Assembly (NCBI RefSeq): GCF_030317205.1
Contig: NZ_JASZYB010000001.1
Span: 1,364,001 to 1,428,000, forward strand
From: Variovorax sp. J2L1-78
Lineage (GTDB): Bacteria; Pseudomonadota; Gammaproteobacteria; Burkholderiales; Burkholderiaceae_C
Direction of reading: 5' to 3'
Length of the DNA stretch: 64,000 nucleotides
Of this stretch, positions 8,879-17,729 are shown one piece after another (the first letter of the stretch is position 1; every line of letters starts with the position of its first letter). A program made the translations under genes and the position numbers. Under the pieces are notes generated by a model. That model saw only the letters and a program-made list of their open reading frames with translations. It was not told the DNA's origin and did not search any database.

Positions 8879-11292
8879 AACGCCGTGCCGATCTGGAACT
8901 GGAAGCTCTGCGTCCGGTCTTTCGCGATGCCGTTCGCATCGTCGGCCTTCTGGTACTTCACGGGAATGGCATAGGCCACCCGCAACGGCCCGAGCGGCGA
9001 GATCCAGCTGATGCCCAGGCCCACCGACGCCCGCAGGGCCTGCTGTGCCTTCCACTGCGCATCGGTCAGGCCGGCGCTGCGCTCGGCGAACACGTTGCCC
9101 ATGTCGAAGAAGCTGTAGAGGCGCAGCGTGCGATCGTTGCCAGCGCCCGGAAAGGGCGTGCTCAGCTCGGCATTGAAGATCGCCCTGCGGGTGCCGCCCA
9201 GCGCGCCGTCGGTCACGCTGTCGCGCGGCCCGAGCGAGTTGCTCTCGAAACCGCGCACCGAGCCCAGGCCGCCGGCGTAGAAGTTCTTGAACACGGGGTA
9301 GGTCTGGCCGGCCAGCGCCTTGGCGTAGCCGAGCTGGCCATTGACCGCCAACGTGTACTGCTTGTTGAGCGCGAAGTACTGCTGGTACTGGTAGTCGCTC
9401 TTGAGGTAGCGCATGTCGCCCCCGATGCCCAGCTCCAGGTTGGCCGACTGCAAGCGGCCTTTGGTGGGCACCAGCGCGCTGTCGCGATCGTCGCGCGACC
9501 AGCCCACGGTCAGCGGAATGCCCCAGACGCCCGCCTTCGTGCAGTTCGTGACCACGCCGCTGCTGGCGTCCCGGCTGCAGCCGAAGTAGTCGCCATAGGA
9601 CTGCGGCACGCCGGTGTCGTAGGTCGTGCCATCCACCGTCGTGGTCGTGCCGTTGGAGCCGGGGTCGAAGTGGTACTTCTCCAGGCCGATGCCGAAGAAG
9701 ACGCGATCGATCTCGTTGAAAGGCACGCCGAACTTGATCGATGCGCCTTCGTGCACCAGCTCGTAGTTGCCGTCCACGTCGTAGTAGGGCCGTGACGTCG
9801 AGTAGAAGGCCGAAACCGTGCGCGAGATGCCGTCGCGCGTGAAGTACGGGTCGGTGGCCGACAGCGAGATCGCCTTGCTGTACGACCCGAGGCTCACCGA
9901 CAGCCCCAGATAGTTGCCCGAGCCGAAGACGTTCTCCTGCGTGATGCCGAAGGTCACGGTGACGCTGTCCGAGGTGGAGAAGCCGGCGCCCAGCTGCAGG
10001 CTGCCGGTGGGCTTCTCCTTGACGTCGACCACCAGATCAACCTCGTCCGGCGAGCCGGCGACCTCCTGCGTCTGGATGTCGATGTCGGTGAAGTAGCCCA
10101 GGCGGTCCACCCGGTCGCGCGACAGCTTGATCTTGTCGCCGTCGTACCAGCTCGCCTCGTACTGGCGGAACTCGCGCCGGATCACCTCGTCGCGCGTTCG
10201 GCTGTTGCCGCCGATGTTCACCCGCCGCACGTACACGCGGCGCTGCGGCTCGCCCTTGAGCACCAGTGTCACGCGGCGCCGCTCGCGGTCGATCTCCGGC
10301 TGCACCGCGACCCTGGCGAAGGCGTAGCCGAAGCTCGCGTAGTAGTCGGTGAAGGCCTTGGTCGTCGCCGTGACCTGCTCGCCGTTGTAGGGCTCGCCCA
10401 CGCGGACGTCGAGCAGCGTCTGGAACTCCTTCTCGCGCGCCAGGTAGTCGCCCTCGAGCCGCACACCGGCGACCACGAAGCGCTCGCCCTCCGTGATCTT
10501 CACCGTCACGCTGAGGTCTTCGCGGTCGGGCGAGACGGCCACCTGCGTGGAGTCGATGCGGAACTCCATGTAGCCGCGCGACAAGTAGTAGGAGCGCAGC
10601 GTCTCCAGGTCGGCATTGAGTTTGGTGCGCGAATACTGGTTCGACTTGGTGTACCAGCTCATCCAGCCGCCGCTGTCCTGGTCGAACAGGCTCAGCAGCG
10701 TGTCCTCCGAGAAGGCGTGCTGGCCCACGATGCGGATCTCGCGGATGCGTGCGGGTTCGCCCTCGGTCACGTTGAAGCTCAGGTTCACGCGGTTGCGGTC
10801 GATCGGCGTGACGGTGGTCACGACCGTGGCGTTGTAGAGGCTGCGGCTCACGTACTGGCGCTTGATCTCCTGCTCGGCGCGGTCGGTCAGCGCCTTGTCG
10901 TAAGCGCGCCCTTCGGCCAGGCCCACCTCGGCCAGGGCCTTGATGAGCGCCTTCTTGTCGAACTCCTTGGCGCCGACGAAGTCGACGTCGGCCACGGTGG
11001 GGCGTTCCTCCACGATGACGATCAAGGTGCCGTCGCGCACGTCGATGCGCACGTCCTTGAAGACCCCGAGCTCGAACAGCGCACGGATGGATGCCGAGCC
11101 GCGCTCGTCGGTGTAGGTGTCGCCGACATGCAGCGGCACGGTGGCGAAGACGGTGCCGGGCTCCACGCGCTGGAGGCCCTCCACACGGATGTCGCGCACG
11201 GCGAAAGGATCGATGGCCCAGGCGGCCGGTGCTGCCAGTGCGCCGGCCACCGCCGTGGCCGCGCCCAGCAGGCGAAATTTGAAAAAATGCAT
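8875..11292 (-). CDS. bamA: BamA/Omp85-family outer membrane assembly protein
   Basis: An 805-residue Omp85 protein. The signal peptide ends near AAPAAWA, followed by five POTRA domains (about residues 25-420) opening with VRDIRVEGLQRVEPGTVF, then a 16-strand barrel. The barrel carries the lid-loop motif GGLGSVRGF and ends in a C-terminal phenylalanine (FQFQIGTAF). A surface loop holds two cysteines about 12 residues apart (CSRD..TNC) that could form a disulfide. The chosen ATG gives a proper signal peptide; an upstream in-frame extension is not credible, although no Shine-Dalgarno is evident. BamA folds beta-barrel proteins into the outer membrane. Here it stands alone, without rseP, skp/ompH, lpxD or fabZ neighbours, so it may be a second copy. 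Divergent from an HPP-CBS gene. Confidence 0.9.
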   Translation of the reverse strand: MHFFKFRLLGAATAVAGALAAPAAWAIDPFAVRDIRVEGLQRVEPGTVFATVPLHVGDTYTDERGSASIRALFELGVFKDVRIDVRDGTLIVIVEERPTVADVDFVGAKEFDKKALIKALAEVGLAEGRAYDKALTDRAEQEIKRQYVSRSLYNATVVTTVTPIDRNRVNLSFNVTEGEPARIREIRIVGQHAFSEDTLLSLFDQDSGGWMSWYTKSNQYSRTKLNADLETLRSYYLSRGYMEFRIDSTQVAVSPDREDLSVTVKITEGERFVVAGVRLEGDYLAREKEFQTLLDVRVGEPYNGEQVTATTKAFTDYYASFGYAFARVAVQPEIDRERRRVTLVLKGEPQRRVYVRRVNIGGNSRTRDEVIRREFRQYEASWYDGDKIKLSRDRVDRLGYFTDIDIQTQEVAGSPDEVDLVVDVKEKPTGSLQLGAGFSTSDSVTVTFGITQENVFGSGNYLGLSVSLGSYSKAISLSATDPYFTRDGISRTVSAFYSTSRPYYDVDGNYELVHEGASIKFGVPFNEIDRVFFGIGLEKYHFDPGSNGTTTTVDGTTYDTGVPQSYGDYFGCSRDASSGVVTNCTKAGVWGIPLTVGWSRDDRDSALVPTKGRLQSANLELGIGGDMRYLKSDYQYQQYFALNKQYTLAVNGQLGYAKALAGQTYPVFKNFYAGGLGSVRGFESNSLGPRDSVTDGALGGTRRAIFNAELSTPFPGAGNDRTLRLYSFFDMGNVFAERSAGLTDAQWKAQQALRASVGLGISWISPLGPLRVAYAIPVKYQKADDANGIAKDRTQSFQFQIGTAF

Positions 11293-11390
11293 GCCGCATG
11301 ATCGGCAGCGACTGCGGAGGAATCTGGGAGACACGCGGGCTGTGGCATCCTCACGCGCCGCGACCGAACGGCCCCGAAGAGACCTACCCC

Positions 11391-12533
11391 ATGACGCCAT
11401 CGCTGCTCCGCGCTCAGACCCGCCTGCGCCAGATCCTGAGCGGACTGCGACCGGAGCGCGTGTTCGCCGACTCGACGGAGCGCTGGCGTGCCGTGGCCGG
11501 CGCCGGCCTGGGCATCCTGGTCACGGCGCTCATCAGCCGCTGGTGGATCGGCACGGGCGCGCCGCAACCCTGGCTCGTCGCGCCGCTGGGCGCCAGCGCG
11601 GTGCTGGTGTTCGCGGCGCCGGCCAGCCCGCTCGCGCAGCCCTGGGCCGTGGTTGGCGGCAACACCTTGTCGGCCCTCGTGGGTGCCGCCTGCGCGATGT
11701 TGATCGGCGACCCGGCCTGGGCCGGCGCGGTCGCCGTGGCGGCCGCCATCGCGCTGATGTTCGCGTTGCGCTGCCTGCATCCGCCCGGCGGGGCGACGGC
11801 GCTGCTGACCGCCCTGGGGGCCACGGGTTTCCAGTTCGCCCTGTCGCCCATGCTGGTCAACTCGCTGCTGCTCGTCGCGGCCGGCGTGGCCTACAACAGC
11901 CTCACCGGCCGGCGCTATCCGCATGCCCAGCGGCCACCGTCGGCGACGCCGGTCCCCCACGGGTCACGCTTCAGTGCGGCCGACCTGGACGCCGCGCTCG
12001 CCCACTACAACCAGGTGCTCGACGTGAGCCGCGACGACCTCGAGGCCCTGCTCCAGCACGCCGAGGCCGCGGCCTACGCCCGACGCTTCGGCGCCCTGCG
12101 CTGCCGCGACATCATGTCGCGCGAGCCGCTCTCGGTGCAGTTCGGCACCTCGCTGCAGGACGCGTGGTCGATGATGCGCGAACGCAAGGTCAAGGCCCTG
12201 CCCGTGGTGGACCGCGCCCAGCGGATCGTCGGCATCGTCACCGTCGCCGACTTCATGCGGCATGCCGACATCGGTCGGCACGACGGCATCGGTGAACGGC
12301 TGCGCAGCCTGGTGCGGCGCAGCAGCGTCTCGCACGACGACAAGCCCGACGCGGTCGGCCAGATCATGACGCGCGAGGTGCGCGTGGCGAGCGAGGGACG
12401 GATGGTGTCGGAGCTGGTGCCACTTTTCTCGGAAGGCGGGCACCACCACATTCCCATCATCGATGCGGAGCGGCGGCTCGTCGGCATCATCACCCAGTCG
12501 GACCTGGTGCGCGCCCTGCACCGCGCGACCTGA
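11391..12533 (+). CDS. HPP-family membrane protein with two CBS domains
   Basis: A 380-residue protein. An N-terminal HPP domain has four hydrophobic segments (about residues 38-185) with the signature CLHPPGGATALLTALG and GASAVLVFAAP. The C-terminal half has a CBS pair: CRDIMSREPLSV..ALPVVDRAQRIVGIVTVADFM and GQIMTREVRVA..HHIPIIDAERRLVGIITQSDLV. HPP proteins have been linked to nitrite transport in chloroplasts and cyanobacteria, and CBS pairs bind adenine nucleotides, so a nucleotide-gated transporter is a reasonable inference. ATG 11391 is preferred over the in-frame ATG at 11298 because the upstream part is not HPP-like and a weak AGAGA lies before it. Transcribed divergently from bamA across a 98-bp gap. 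Confidence 0.85.
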   Translation: MTPSLLRAQTRLRQILSGLRPERVFADSTERWRAVAGAGLGILVTALISRWWIGTGAPQPWLVAPLGASAVLVFAAPASPLAQPWAVVGGNTLSALVGAACAMLIGDPAWAGAVAVAAAIALMFALRCLHPPGGATALLTALGATGFQFALSPMLVNSLLLVAAGVAYNSLTGRRYPHAQRPPSATPVPHGSRFSAADLDAALAHYNQVLDVSRDDLEALLQHAEAAAYARRFGALRCRDIMSREPLSVQFGTSLQDAWSMMRERKVKALPVVDRAQRIVGIVTVADFMRHADIGRHDGIGERLRSLVRRSSVSHDDKPDAVGQIMTREVRVASEGRMVSELVPLFSEGGHHHIPIIDAERRLVGIITQSDLVRALHRAT

Positions 12534-12546
12534 GGCGCGACGCGCC
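12534..12546. terminator. Small hairpin between convergent genes
   Basis: GGCGC, loop GAC, GCGCC directly after the HPP-CBS stop codon and 20 bp from the livM stop. The stem is short and lacks a T-run. Termination is tentative. Confidence 0.25.
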
Positions 12547-12566
12547 GCCAGCGCGATCGGCCCCGC

Positions 12567-13553
12567 TCAGGCGCGCTTGCCGCGCCGCCGCTCGATGAAG
12601 GCGATGATCTCGCCCATGATGCCCTTGCGGAAGGCCAACACGCAGATCACGAAGATCAGGCCCGTGACCATGGTGACCGACTCGCCCAGCGTGTTGAACC
12701 AGTCGACCGTGGTGACACGCGCCAGGAAGTTGCCCAGTTCGCCGATCTTGTTCTCCAGCAGCACCACGACCGCCGAACCGACGATCGGCCCCGACAGCGT
12801 GCCCAGCCCGCCCACCAGCGTCATCAGGATGACCTGGCCTGACGCCGTCCAGTGCACGTCGGACAGCGTGGCGAAGCCCAGTACCAGCGTCTTGAGCGAA
12901 CCCGCCAGACCCGATAGCGCGGCCGAGATCACGAAGGCCAGCAGCTTGAAGCGGGCCACGTCGTAGCCCAGCGAAAGCGCGCGCGGCTCGTTCTCCTTGA
13001 TGCCCTTGAGCACCTGCCCGAAGGGCGAATGGATGGTGCGCACGATCAGCAGGAAGGCCGCGACCACGACGACGAGCGCCACGTAGTACATGGTGAGGTC
13101 GTTCGACAGGTCGATCAGGCCGAACAGCTTGCCGCGAGGCACGCCCTGCAGGCCGTCCTCGCCGCCGGTGAACTTGGCCTGCAGCGCAACGAAGAACATC
13201 ATCTGCGCCAGCGCCAGCGTGATCATCGCGAAGTAGATGCCCTGCCGGCGGATGGCGAGCACGCCGAAGAGCCAGCCCATGAGCGCGCCGGCCAGCGTGC
13301 CGGCCAGCAGGCCCAGCTCGGGCGTCAGACCCCAGACCTTGATCGCATGGCCGGCCACGTAGGCCGAGCCGCCCAGGAAGGCGGCATGGCCGAAGGACAG
13401 CAGGCCGGTGTAGCCCAGCAGCAGGTTGAAGGCCGAGGCGAACAGCGCGAAGCACATGAGCTTCATCACGAACACCGGGTACGCCCCGGCGAAAGGCGCG
13501 ACCAGCAATGCAACGAGCAGCAGCAGGTAGATGACAGTGGAGAGCTTCTTCAT
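12567..13553 (-). CDS. livM: Branched-chain amino acid-type ABC permease LivM
   Basis: A 328-residue inner-membrane permease of the HAAT (LivM) family with about nine hydrophobic segments. Signature stretches are NLLLGYTGLLSFGHAAFLG near residue 43, RRQGIYFAMITLALAQM near 102 and LTLVGGLGTLSGPIVGSA near 248. It pairs with LivH to form the transmembrane channel energised by LivG and LivF. Last gene of the operon, 10 bp after livH, with a basic C-terminus (ERRRGKRA). Substrate specificity of this system is not readable from the permease; many Burkholderiales Liv systems carry aromatic or dicarboxylic compounds rather than Leu/Ile/Val. Confidence 0.94.
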   Translation of the reverse strand: MKKLSTVIYLLLLVALLVAPFAGAYPVFVMKLMCFALFASAFNLLLGYTGLLSFGHAAFLGGSAYVAGHAIKVWGLTPELGLLAGTLAGALMGWLFGVLAIRRQGIYFAMITLALAQMMFFVALQAKFTGGEDGLQGVPRGKLFGLIDLSNDLTMYYVALVVVVAAFLLIVRTIHSPFGQVLKGIKENEPRALSLGYDVARFKLLAFVISAALSGLAGSLKTLVLGFATLSDVHWTASGQVILMTLVGGLGTLSGPIVGSAVVVLLENKIGELGNFLARVTTVDWFNTLGESVTMVTGLIFVICVLAFRKGIMGEIIAFIERRRGKRA

Positions 13554-13563
13554 ACCGCGCTTC

Positions 13564-14439
13564 TTATTTCTCTTTGCCGAACAGACCGGCCGGACGAATC
13601 AGCAACACGATCACCATGATCACGAACACGACAGTGGAGGAGGCCTCCGGATAGAACACCTTGGTGAGCCCTTCGATCACGCCCAGGCCCAGACCGGTGA
13701 GGATGGCGCCCATGATCGAGCCCATGCCGCCGATCACGACCACCGCGAAGACCACGATGATGAGGTTCTGCCCCATCAGCGGCGACACCTGGATCACCGG
13801 CGCCGCCAGCACGCCGGCGAAGGCGGCCAGCGCGCAGCCGAAGGCGTAGGTCAGCGTGATCATCAGCGGCACGTTGACGCCGAAGGCCTCGACCAGCCGC
13901 GGGTTCTCGGTGCCTGCGCGCAGGTAGGCGCCCAGGCGGGTCTTCTCGATGACGTACCAGGTGGCAAAGCAGATCACCAGCGACGCCACCACCACCCAGG
14001 CGCGGTAGTTGGGCAGCACCATGAAGCCCAGGTCGGTCGCGCTCGACAGGGCGTCGGGCGCGTCGTAGGACAGGCCGGACACGCCGTAGATCGAGCGGAA
14101 GACGCCCTCGATCAGCAGCGTGAGGCCCAGCGTGAGCAGCAGGCCGTAGAGGTGGTCGAGCTTGTAGATCCAGCGCAGCAGCAGCCGCTCGATCAGCACG
14201 CCGAACAGGCCCACGATGATCGGCGCAGCCAGCAGCATCACCCAGTAGTTGATGCCGAAATACTCCATCGCCATCCAGCTGAGCACCGCCCCCAGCATGA
14301 ACAATGCCCCGTGGGCGAAGTTGATCACGTTGAGCAGGCCGAAGATCACGGCCAGCCCCAGGCTCAGGATCGCGTAGAACGAGCCGTTGACCAGCCCCAG
14401 AAGGAGCTGGCTCAACAAGGCCGGCATGGAGATATTCAT
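13564..14439 (-). CDS. livH: Branched-chain amino acid-type ABC permease LivH
   Basis: A 291-residue LivH-family permease with about eight hydrophobic segments. Family marks are LLLGLVNGSFYAILSLGLAVIFGLLNVINFAHGALFMLGA near the start (residues 9-48) and VFAVVVIGGMGSIMGAI near 223. Partner of LivM. It follows the second binding-protein gene after 77 bp, a gap that is GC-rich and able to fold and might lower expression of the membrane genes relative to the binding proteins, although this is only inferred. Confidence 0.94.
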   Translation of the reverse strand: MNISMPALLSQLLLGLVNGSFYAILSLGLAVIFGLLNVINFAHGALFMLGAVLSWMAMEYFGINYWVMLLAAPIIVGLFGVLIERLLLRWIYKLDHLYGLLLTLGLTLLIEGVFRSIYGVSGLSYDAPDALSSATDLGFMVLPNYRAWVVVASLVICFATWYVIEKTRLGAYLRAGTENPRLVEAFGVNVPLMITLTYAFGCALAAFAGVLAAPVIQVSPLMGQNLIIVVFAVVVIGGMGSIMGAILTGLGLGVIEGLTKVFYPEASSTVVFVIMVIVLLIRPAGLFGKEK

Positions 14440-14516
14440 GGAAGACGCTTCAACAACAACGATCGGGTTTCGGATTCACGGCGCTCCGCGCCCGGCCGCG
14501 CGGAAGGGGCGGCCAA

Positions 14517-15719
14517 TTACTTCCAGAGCGCGCAGCGCGACTCGGCCTTGGTCGTGTAGACGTCCTCGCCCTTGAGCTTGGTCACCACCTTGTAGTAGTC
14601 CCACGGCTGCTTCGACTCGGCGGGCGATTTGACTTCCATCAGGTACATGTCGTGAACGAAGCGACCGTCCTGGCGCACGTAGCCCTTGGCGTAGAAGTCG
14701 TCGATCGGCGTCTTCTTGATGTACTCCATCACCTTGTCGGCATCGGTCGTCTTGGTGGCCTGCAATGCCTTCAGGTAGGTCATCGTGGCCGAGTAGTCGG
14801 CCGCCTGGATGTCGGTCGGCATGCGCTTGGTCTTCTCGAAGAACTTCTTGCCGAAGGCTCGGGTCTTGTCGTCGAGGTTCCAGTCCCAGCTGGTGGTGAG
14901 CAGCAGGCCTTCGGTGTTCTTCAGGCCCAGGCTGTGGATGTCGGTGACGAACACCAGCAGGCCGACCATCTTCATCGACTTGGTGATGCCGAACTCGCGC
15001 GCCGACTTGATCGAGTTGATGGTGTCGCCGCCCGCATTGGCCAGGGCGAGCACCTGCGCCTTCGAGTTCTGGGCCTGCAGCAGGAAGGACGAGAAGTCCG
15101 AGGTGTTGAGCGGCGTCCGGACGGCGCCCACCACCGTGCCACCCTTCTCCTTGACGACCTTGCTCGCATCGGCTTCGAGCGCGTGGCCGAAGGCGTAGTC
15201 GGCGGTCAGGAAGAACCAGTTCTTGTCGCCGCGTGCGATCACCGCGCTGCCGGTGCCCTTGGCGAGCGCCACGGTGTCGTAGGCGTAGTGCACGGTGTAC
15301 GGGGTGCACTGCTCGTTGGTCAGCGCCGAGCTGCCGGCCCCGTTGACCATGAAGACCCGCTTCTTCTCCTGGGCCACCTTGGCCATGGCCAGGCCCGTGC
15401 CGGAGCTGGTGCCGCCGAAGAGCATCGTCAGGCCCTGGGTGTCGATCCATTCGCGCGCCTTCGACGCTGCGATGTCGGCCTTGTTCTGGTGGTCGGCCGT
15501 GAGCAGCTCGATGGGCATGCCGTTGACCTTGCCGCCGAAGTCGTCGATGGCCATCTGGATGGCCAGTGCGCCGTTCTTGCCTTCCACGTCGGCGTACAGG
15601 CTCGACATGTCGGTGATGAAGCCGATCTTGACCTTGTCGGTGGCCTGGGCCTGCGCCGCAGCGGCGCCGAGGAGGCCGACGGCGAGCGTGCAGACGGTGG
15701 CGATGAGGGTGCGTTTCAT
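14517..15719 (-). CDS. LivK-type periplasmic substrate-binding protein (second of tandem pair)
   Basis: A 400-residue type I periplasmic binding protein. The signal peptide ends around AAAAQAQA. The mature protein starts with VKIGFITDMSSLYADVEGKNG, and the ligand-domain stretch VNGAGSSALTNEQCTPYTVH and the C-terminus CALWK are shared with the neighbour encoded at 15781-16977. The two are clearly paralogues along their whole length and arose by tandem duplication. Placed between the ATPases and the permeases of one liv operon, 61 bp downstream of its twin. It probably offers the transporter a second ligand range. Ligand unknown; sequences with this ALTNEQC motif are common in Comamonadaceae. 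Confidence 0.9.
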   Translation of the reverse strand: MKRTLIATVCTLAVGLLGAAAAQAQATDKVKIGFITDMSSLYADVEGKNGALAIQMAIDDFGGKVNGMPIELLTADHQNKADIAASKAREWIDTQGLTMLFGGTSSGTGLAMAKVAQEKKRVFMVNGAGSSALTNEQCTPYTVHYAYDTVALAKGTGSAVIARGDKNWFFLTADYAFGHALEADASKVVKEKGGTVVGAVRTPLNTSDFSSFLLQAQNSKAQVLALANAGGDTINSIKSAREFGITKSMKMVGLLVFVTDIHSLGLKNTEGLLLTTSWDWNLDDKTRAFGKKFFEKTKRMPTDIQAADYSATMTYLKALQATKTTDADKVMEYIKKTPIDDFYAKGYVRQDGRFVHDMYLMEVKSPAESKQPWDYYKVVTKLKGEDVYTTKAESRCALWK

Positions 15720-15780
15720 GGTGTCTCCTGGATGAAGGGGGTGCGGTCGATGCGGGGGTGCAGGCGTCGTGACGGGCGGG

Positions 15781-16977
15781 TCATTTCCAGAGGGCGCACT
15801 TGGTCTCGGCCTTGGTCGTGAAGACCTGTTCGCCGGGCAGCTTGGCGATCACCTTCAGGTAATCCCAGGGCTTCTTCGATTCGGCGGGCGACTTCGCCTC
15901 GACCAGGTACATCTCGTGGATAAAGCTGCCGTCGGCGCGGATCTGGCCCTTGCCGTAGAAGTCGTCGATCTTCATGCTCTTGAGCTGCGCCATCACCTTG
16001 TCCGAATCGGTGGTCTTGGCTGCGGCCACGGCCTTCAGGTAGGTGGTGGTGGCCGAGTAGTCGGCGGCCTGCACGTCGGTCGGCATGCGCTTGGTCTTCT
16101 CGAAGAAGCGGGCGGCGAACTTGCGGGTGTCGTCGTTCAGGTCCCAGTACCAGCTGGTGGTGTGCAGCAGGCCTTCGGTGTTCTTCAGGCCCAGGCTGTG
16201 GATGTCGCTCAGGAACACCAGCAGGCCGGCCGTCTTCATCGTCTTGTTGATGCCGAACTCCTTCGACGCCTTCACTGCGTTGATGAAGTCGCCGCCGGCG
16301 TTGGCCAGGCCCAGGATCTGGGCCTTGGAGTTCTGCGCCTGCAGCAGGAAGGACGAGAAGTCCGATGCGTTGAGCGGATGCCGCACGGTGCCGACCACGG
16401 TGCCGCCCTTGGCCTTGACCACCGTCGAGGTGTCGGCCTCCAGCGCATGGCCGAAGGCGTAGTCGGCAGTCAGGAAGAACCAGCTCTTACCGCCCTTGTC
16501 GACCACCGCGCCGCCCGTTCCCTTGGCCAGTGCCACGGTGTCGTAGGCGTAGTGCACCGTGTAGGGGCTGCACTGCTCGTTGGTGAGCGCCGAGGTGCCC
16601 GCGCCGTTGTTGAAGTACACGCGCTTCTTTTCTTGTGCCACCTTGGCGGTGGCCAGCGCCGTGCCGGAGTTGGTCCCGCCGAAGACCATCGTCACACCGG
16701 CGGTGTCGATCCACTCCCGCGCCTTCGAGGCGGCCACGTCGGCCTTGTTCTGATGGTCGGCCGTGAGCAGCTCGATGGGCTGCCCGAGGGCCTTGCCACC
16801 GAAGTCGTCGATTGCCATCTGGATGGCGGTGATGCCGCCCTTGCCTTCCAGGTCGGCGTAGAGGCTGGACAGGTCGGTGACGAAGCCGATCTTGACCTTC
16901 TCCTGGGCATGCACCGCCGTGGCCCCCAGAAGCAATGATGCAGTTGCCAGGCCGATTGCACTCAATCTTTTTTTCAT
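15781..16977 (-). CDS. LivK-type periplasmic substrate-binding protein (first of tandem pair)
   Basis: A 398-residue type I periplasmic binding protein with a standard signal peptide (MKKRLSAIGLATASLLLGA...HAQ). It shares GFVTDLSSLYADLEGKGG, AIQMAIDDFGGKALG, GAGTSALTNEQCSPYTVH and the C-terminal CALWK with the next gene. It lies 41 bp after livF. GGAG precedes the ATG at normal spacing. Binding proteins deliver ligand to LivHM, and two in the same operon imply alternative loading of one permease. Ligand unknown. Confidence 0.9.
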   Translation of the reverse strand: MKKRLSAIGLATASLLLGATAVHAQEKVKIGFVTDLSSLYADLEGKGGITAIQMAIDDFGGKALGQPIELLTADHQNKADVAASKAREWIDTAGVTMVFGGTNSGTALATAKVAQEKKRVYFNNGAGTSALTNEQCSPYTVHYAYDTVALAKGTGGAVVDKGGKSWFFLTADYAFGHALEADTSTVVKAKGGTVVGTVRHPLNASDFSSFLLQAQNSKAQILGLANAGGDFINAVKASKEFGINKTMKTAGLLVFLSDIHSLGLKNTEGLLHTTSWYWDLNDDTRKFAARFFEKTKRMPTDVQAADYSATTTYLKAVAAAKTTDSDKVMAQLKSMKIDDFYGKGQIRADGSFIHEMYLVEAKSPAESKKPWDYLKVIAKLPGEQVFTTKAETKCALWK

Positions 16978-17018
16978 TGATTTGTCTCCGTGCTGTTGTC
17001 GTGAAAGAAAGCGGAACG

Positions 17019-17729
17019 TCAGACGCCGAGCAGTTCGTTGAGCACCGGCATCTTGGCTTCGAGCTGCGACGCGCCGAAGGTCTCGACGATGCGGCCGTGC
17101 TCCATCACGTAGAAGCGGTCGGCCAGCGGTGCGGCGAAGCGGAAGTTCTGCTCGACCATGACCACGGTGTAGCCCTTGCCACGCAGCATGTGGATCATTC
17201 GCGCCAGCGCCTGCACGATGACCGGGGCGAGGCCCTCGGAGATCTCGTCGAGCAGCAGCAGCTTGGCGCCCGTGCGCAGGATGCGGGCGACCGCGAGCAT
17301 CTGCTGCTCGCCGCCCGACAGGCGCGTGCCCTGGCTGTGGCGGCGCTCCGCCAGGTTGGGGAACATGGCGTAGATCTCGTCGATCGACATGCCCGGCCCC
17401 ATGCCCTTGAGCACCGGCGGCAGCAACAGGTTCTCTTCGGCCGACAGGCTCGCGAAGATGCCGCGTTCCTCGGGGCAGTAGCCCAGTCCGAGGTGCGCGA
17501 TGCGGTGCGTCGCCATGCCGATGGTTTCGACGCCGTTGACCTGGATGCTGCCCTTGCGCGCGCCCACGAGGCCCATGATGGCGCGCATGGTGGTCGTGCG
17601 GCCGGCGCCGTTGCGGCCCAGCAGCGTGACGACTTCGCCGGGCTGCACGACCATGTCCACGCCGTGCAGCACATGCGACTCGCCGTACCAGGCATGCAGG
17701 TCCTTGATCTGGAGTGCGGGTGCCGACAT
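17019..17729 (-). CDS. livF: ABC transporter ATPase LivF with Arg in Walker A
   Basis: A 236-residue ATPase of the LivF family. It has Q-loop region CPEERGIFASLSAEENL, signature LSGGEQQMLAVARIL, Walker B LLLLDEISEGLAP and the H-loop in VVMVEQN. The Walker A reads GRNGAGRTT: the usual catalytic lysine is arginine at residue 44, encoded by CGC (plus-strand bases 17598-17600). The partner LivG has a normal GPNGAGKTT. Its ATG overlaps the livG stop (ATGA). A Lys-to-Arg change normally cripples ATP hydrolysis, so this subunit may bind nucleotide without turning over, or the arginine may be tolerated in this subfamily. Confidence 0.92.
   Translation of the reverse strand: MSAPALQIKDLHAWYGESHVLHGVDMVVQPGEVVTLLGRNGAGRTTTMRAIMGLVGARKGSIQVNGVETIGMATHRIAHLGLGYCPEERGIFASLSAEENLLLPPVLKGMGPGMSIDEIYAMFPNLAERRHSQGTRLSGGEQQMLAVARILRTGAKLLLLDEISEGLAPVIVQALARMIHMLRGKGYTVVMVEQNFRFAAPLADRFYVMEHGRIVETFGASQLEAKMPVLNELLGV

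Noticed and set aside
11293-11400. N-terminal extension of the bamA frame to 11400
   Set aside because: The added 36 residues are Arg/Ser-rich and precede an obvious signal peptide, and they overlap the divergent gene's leader.
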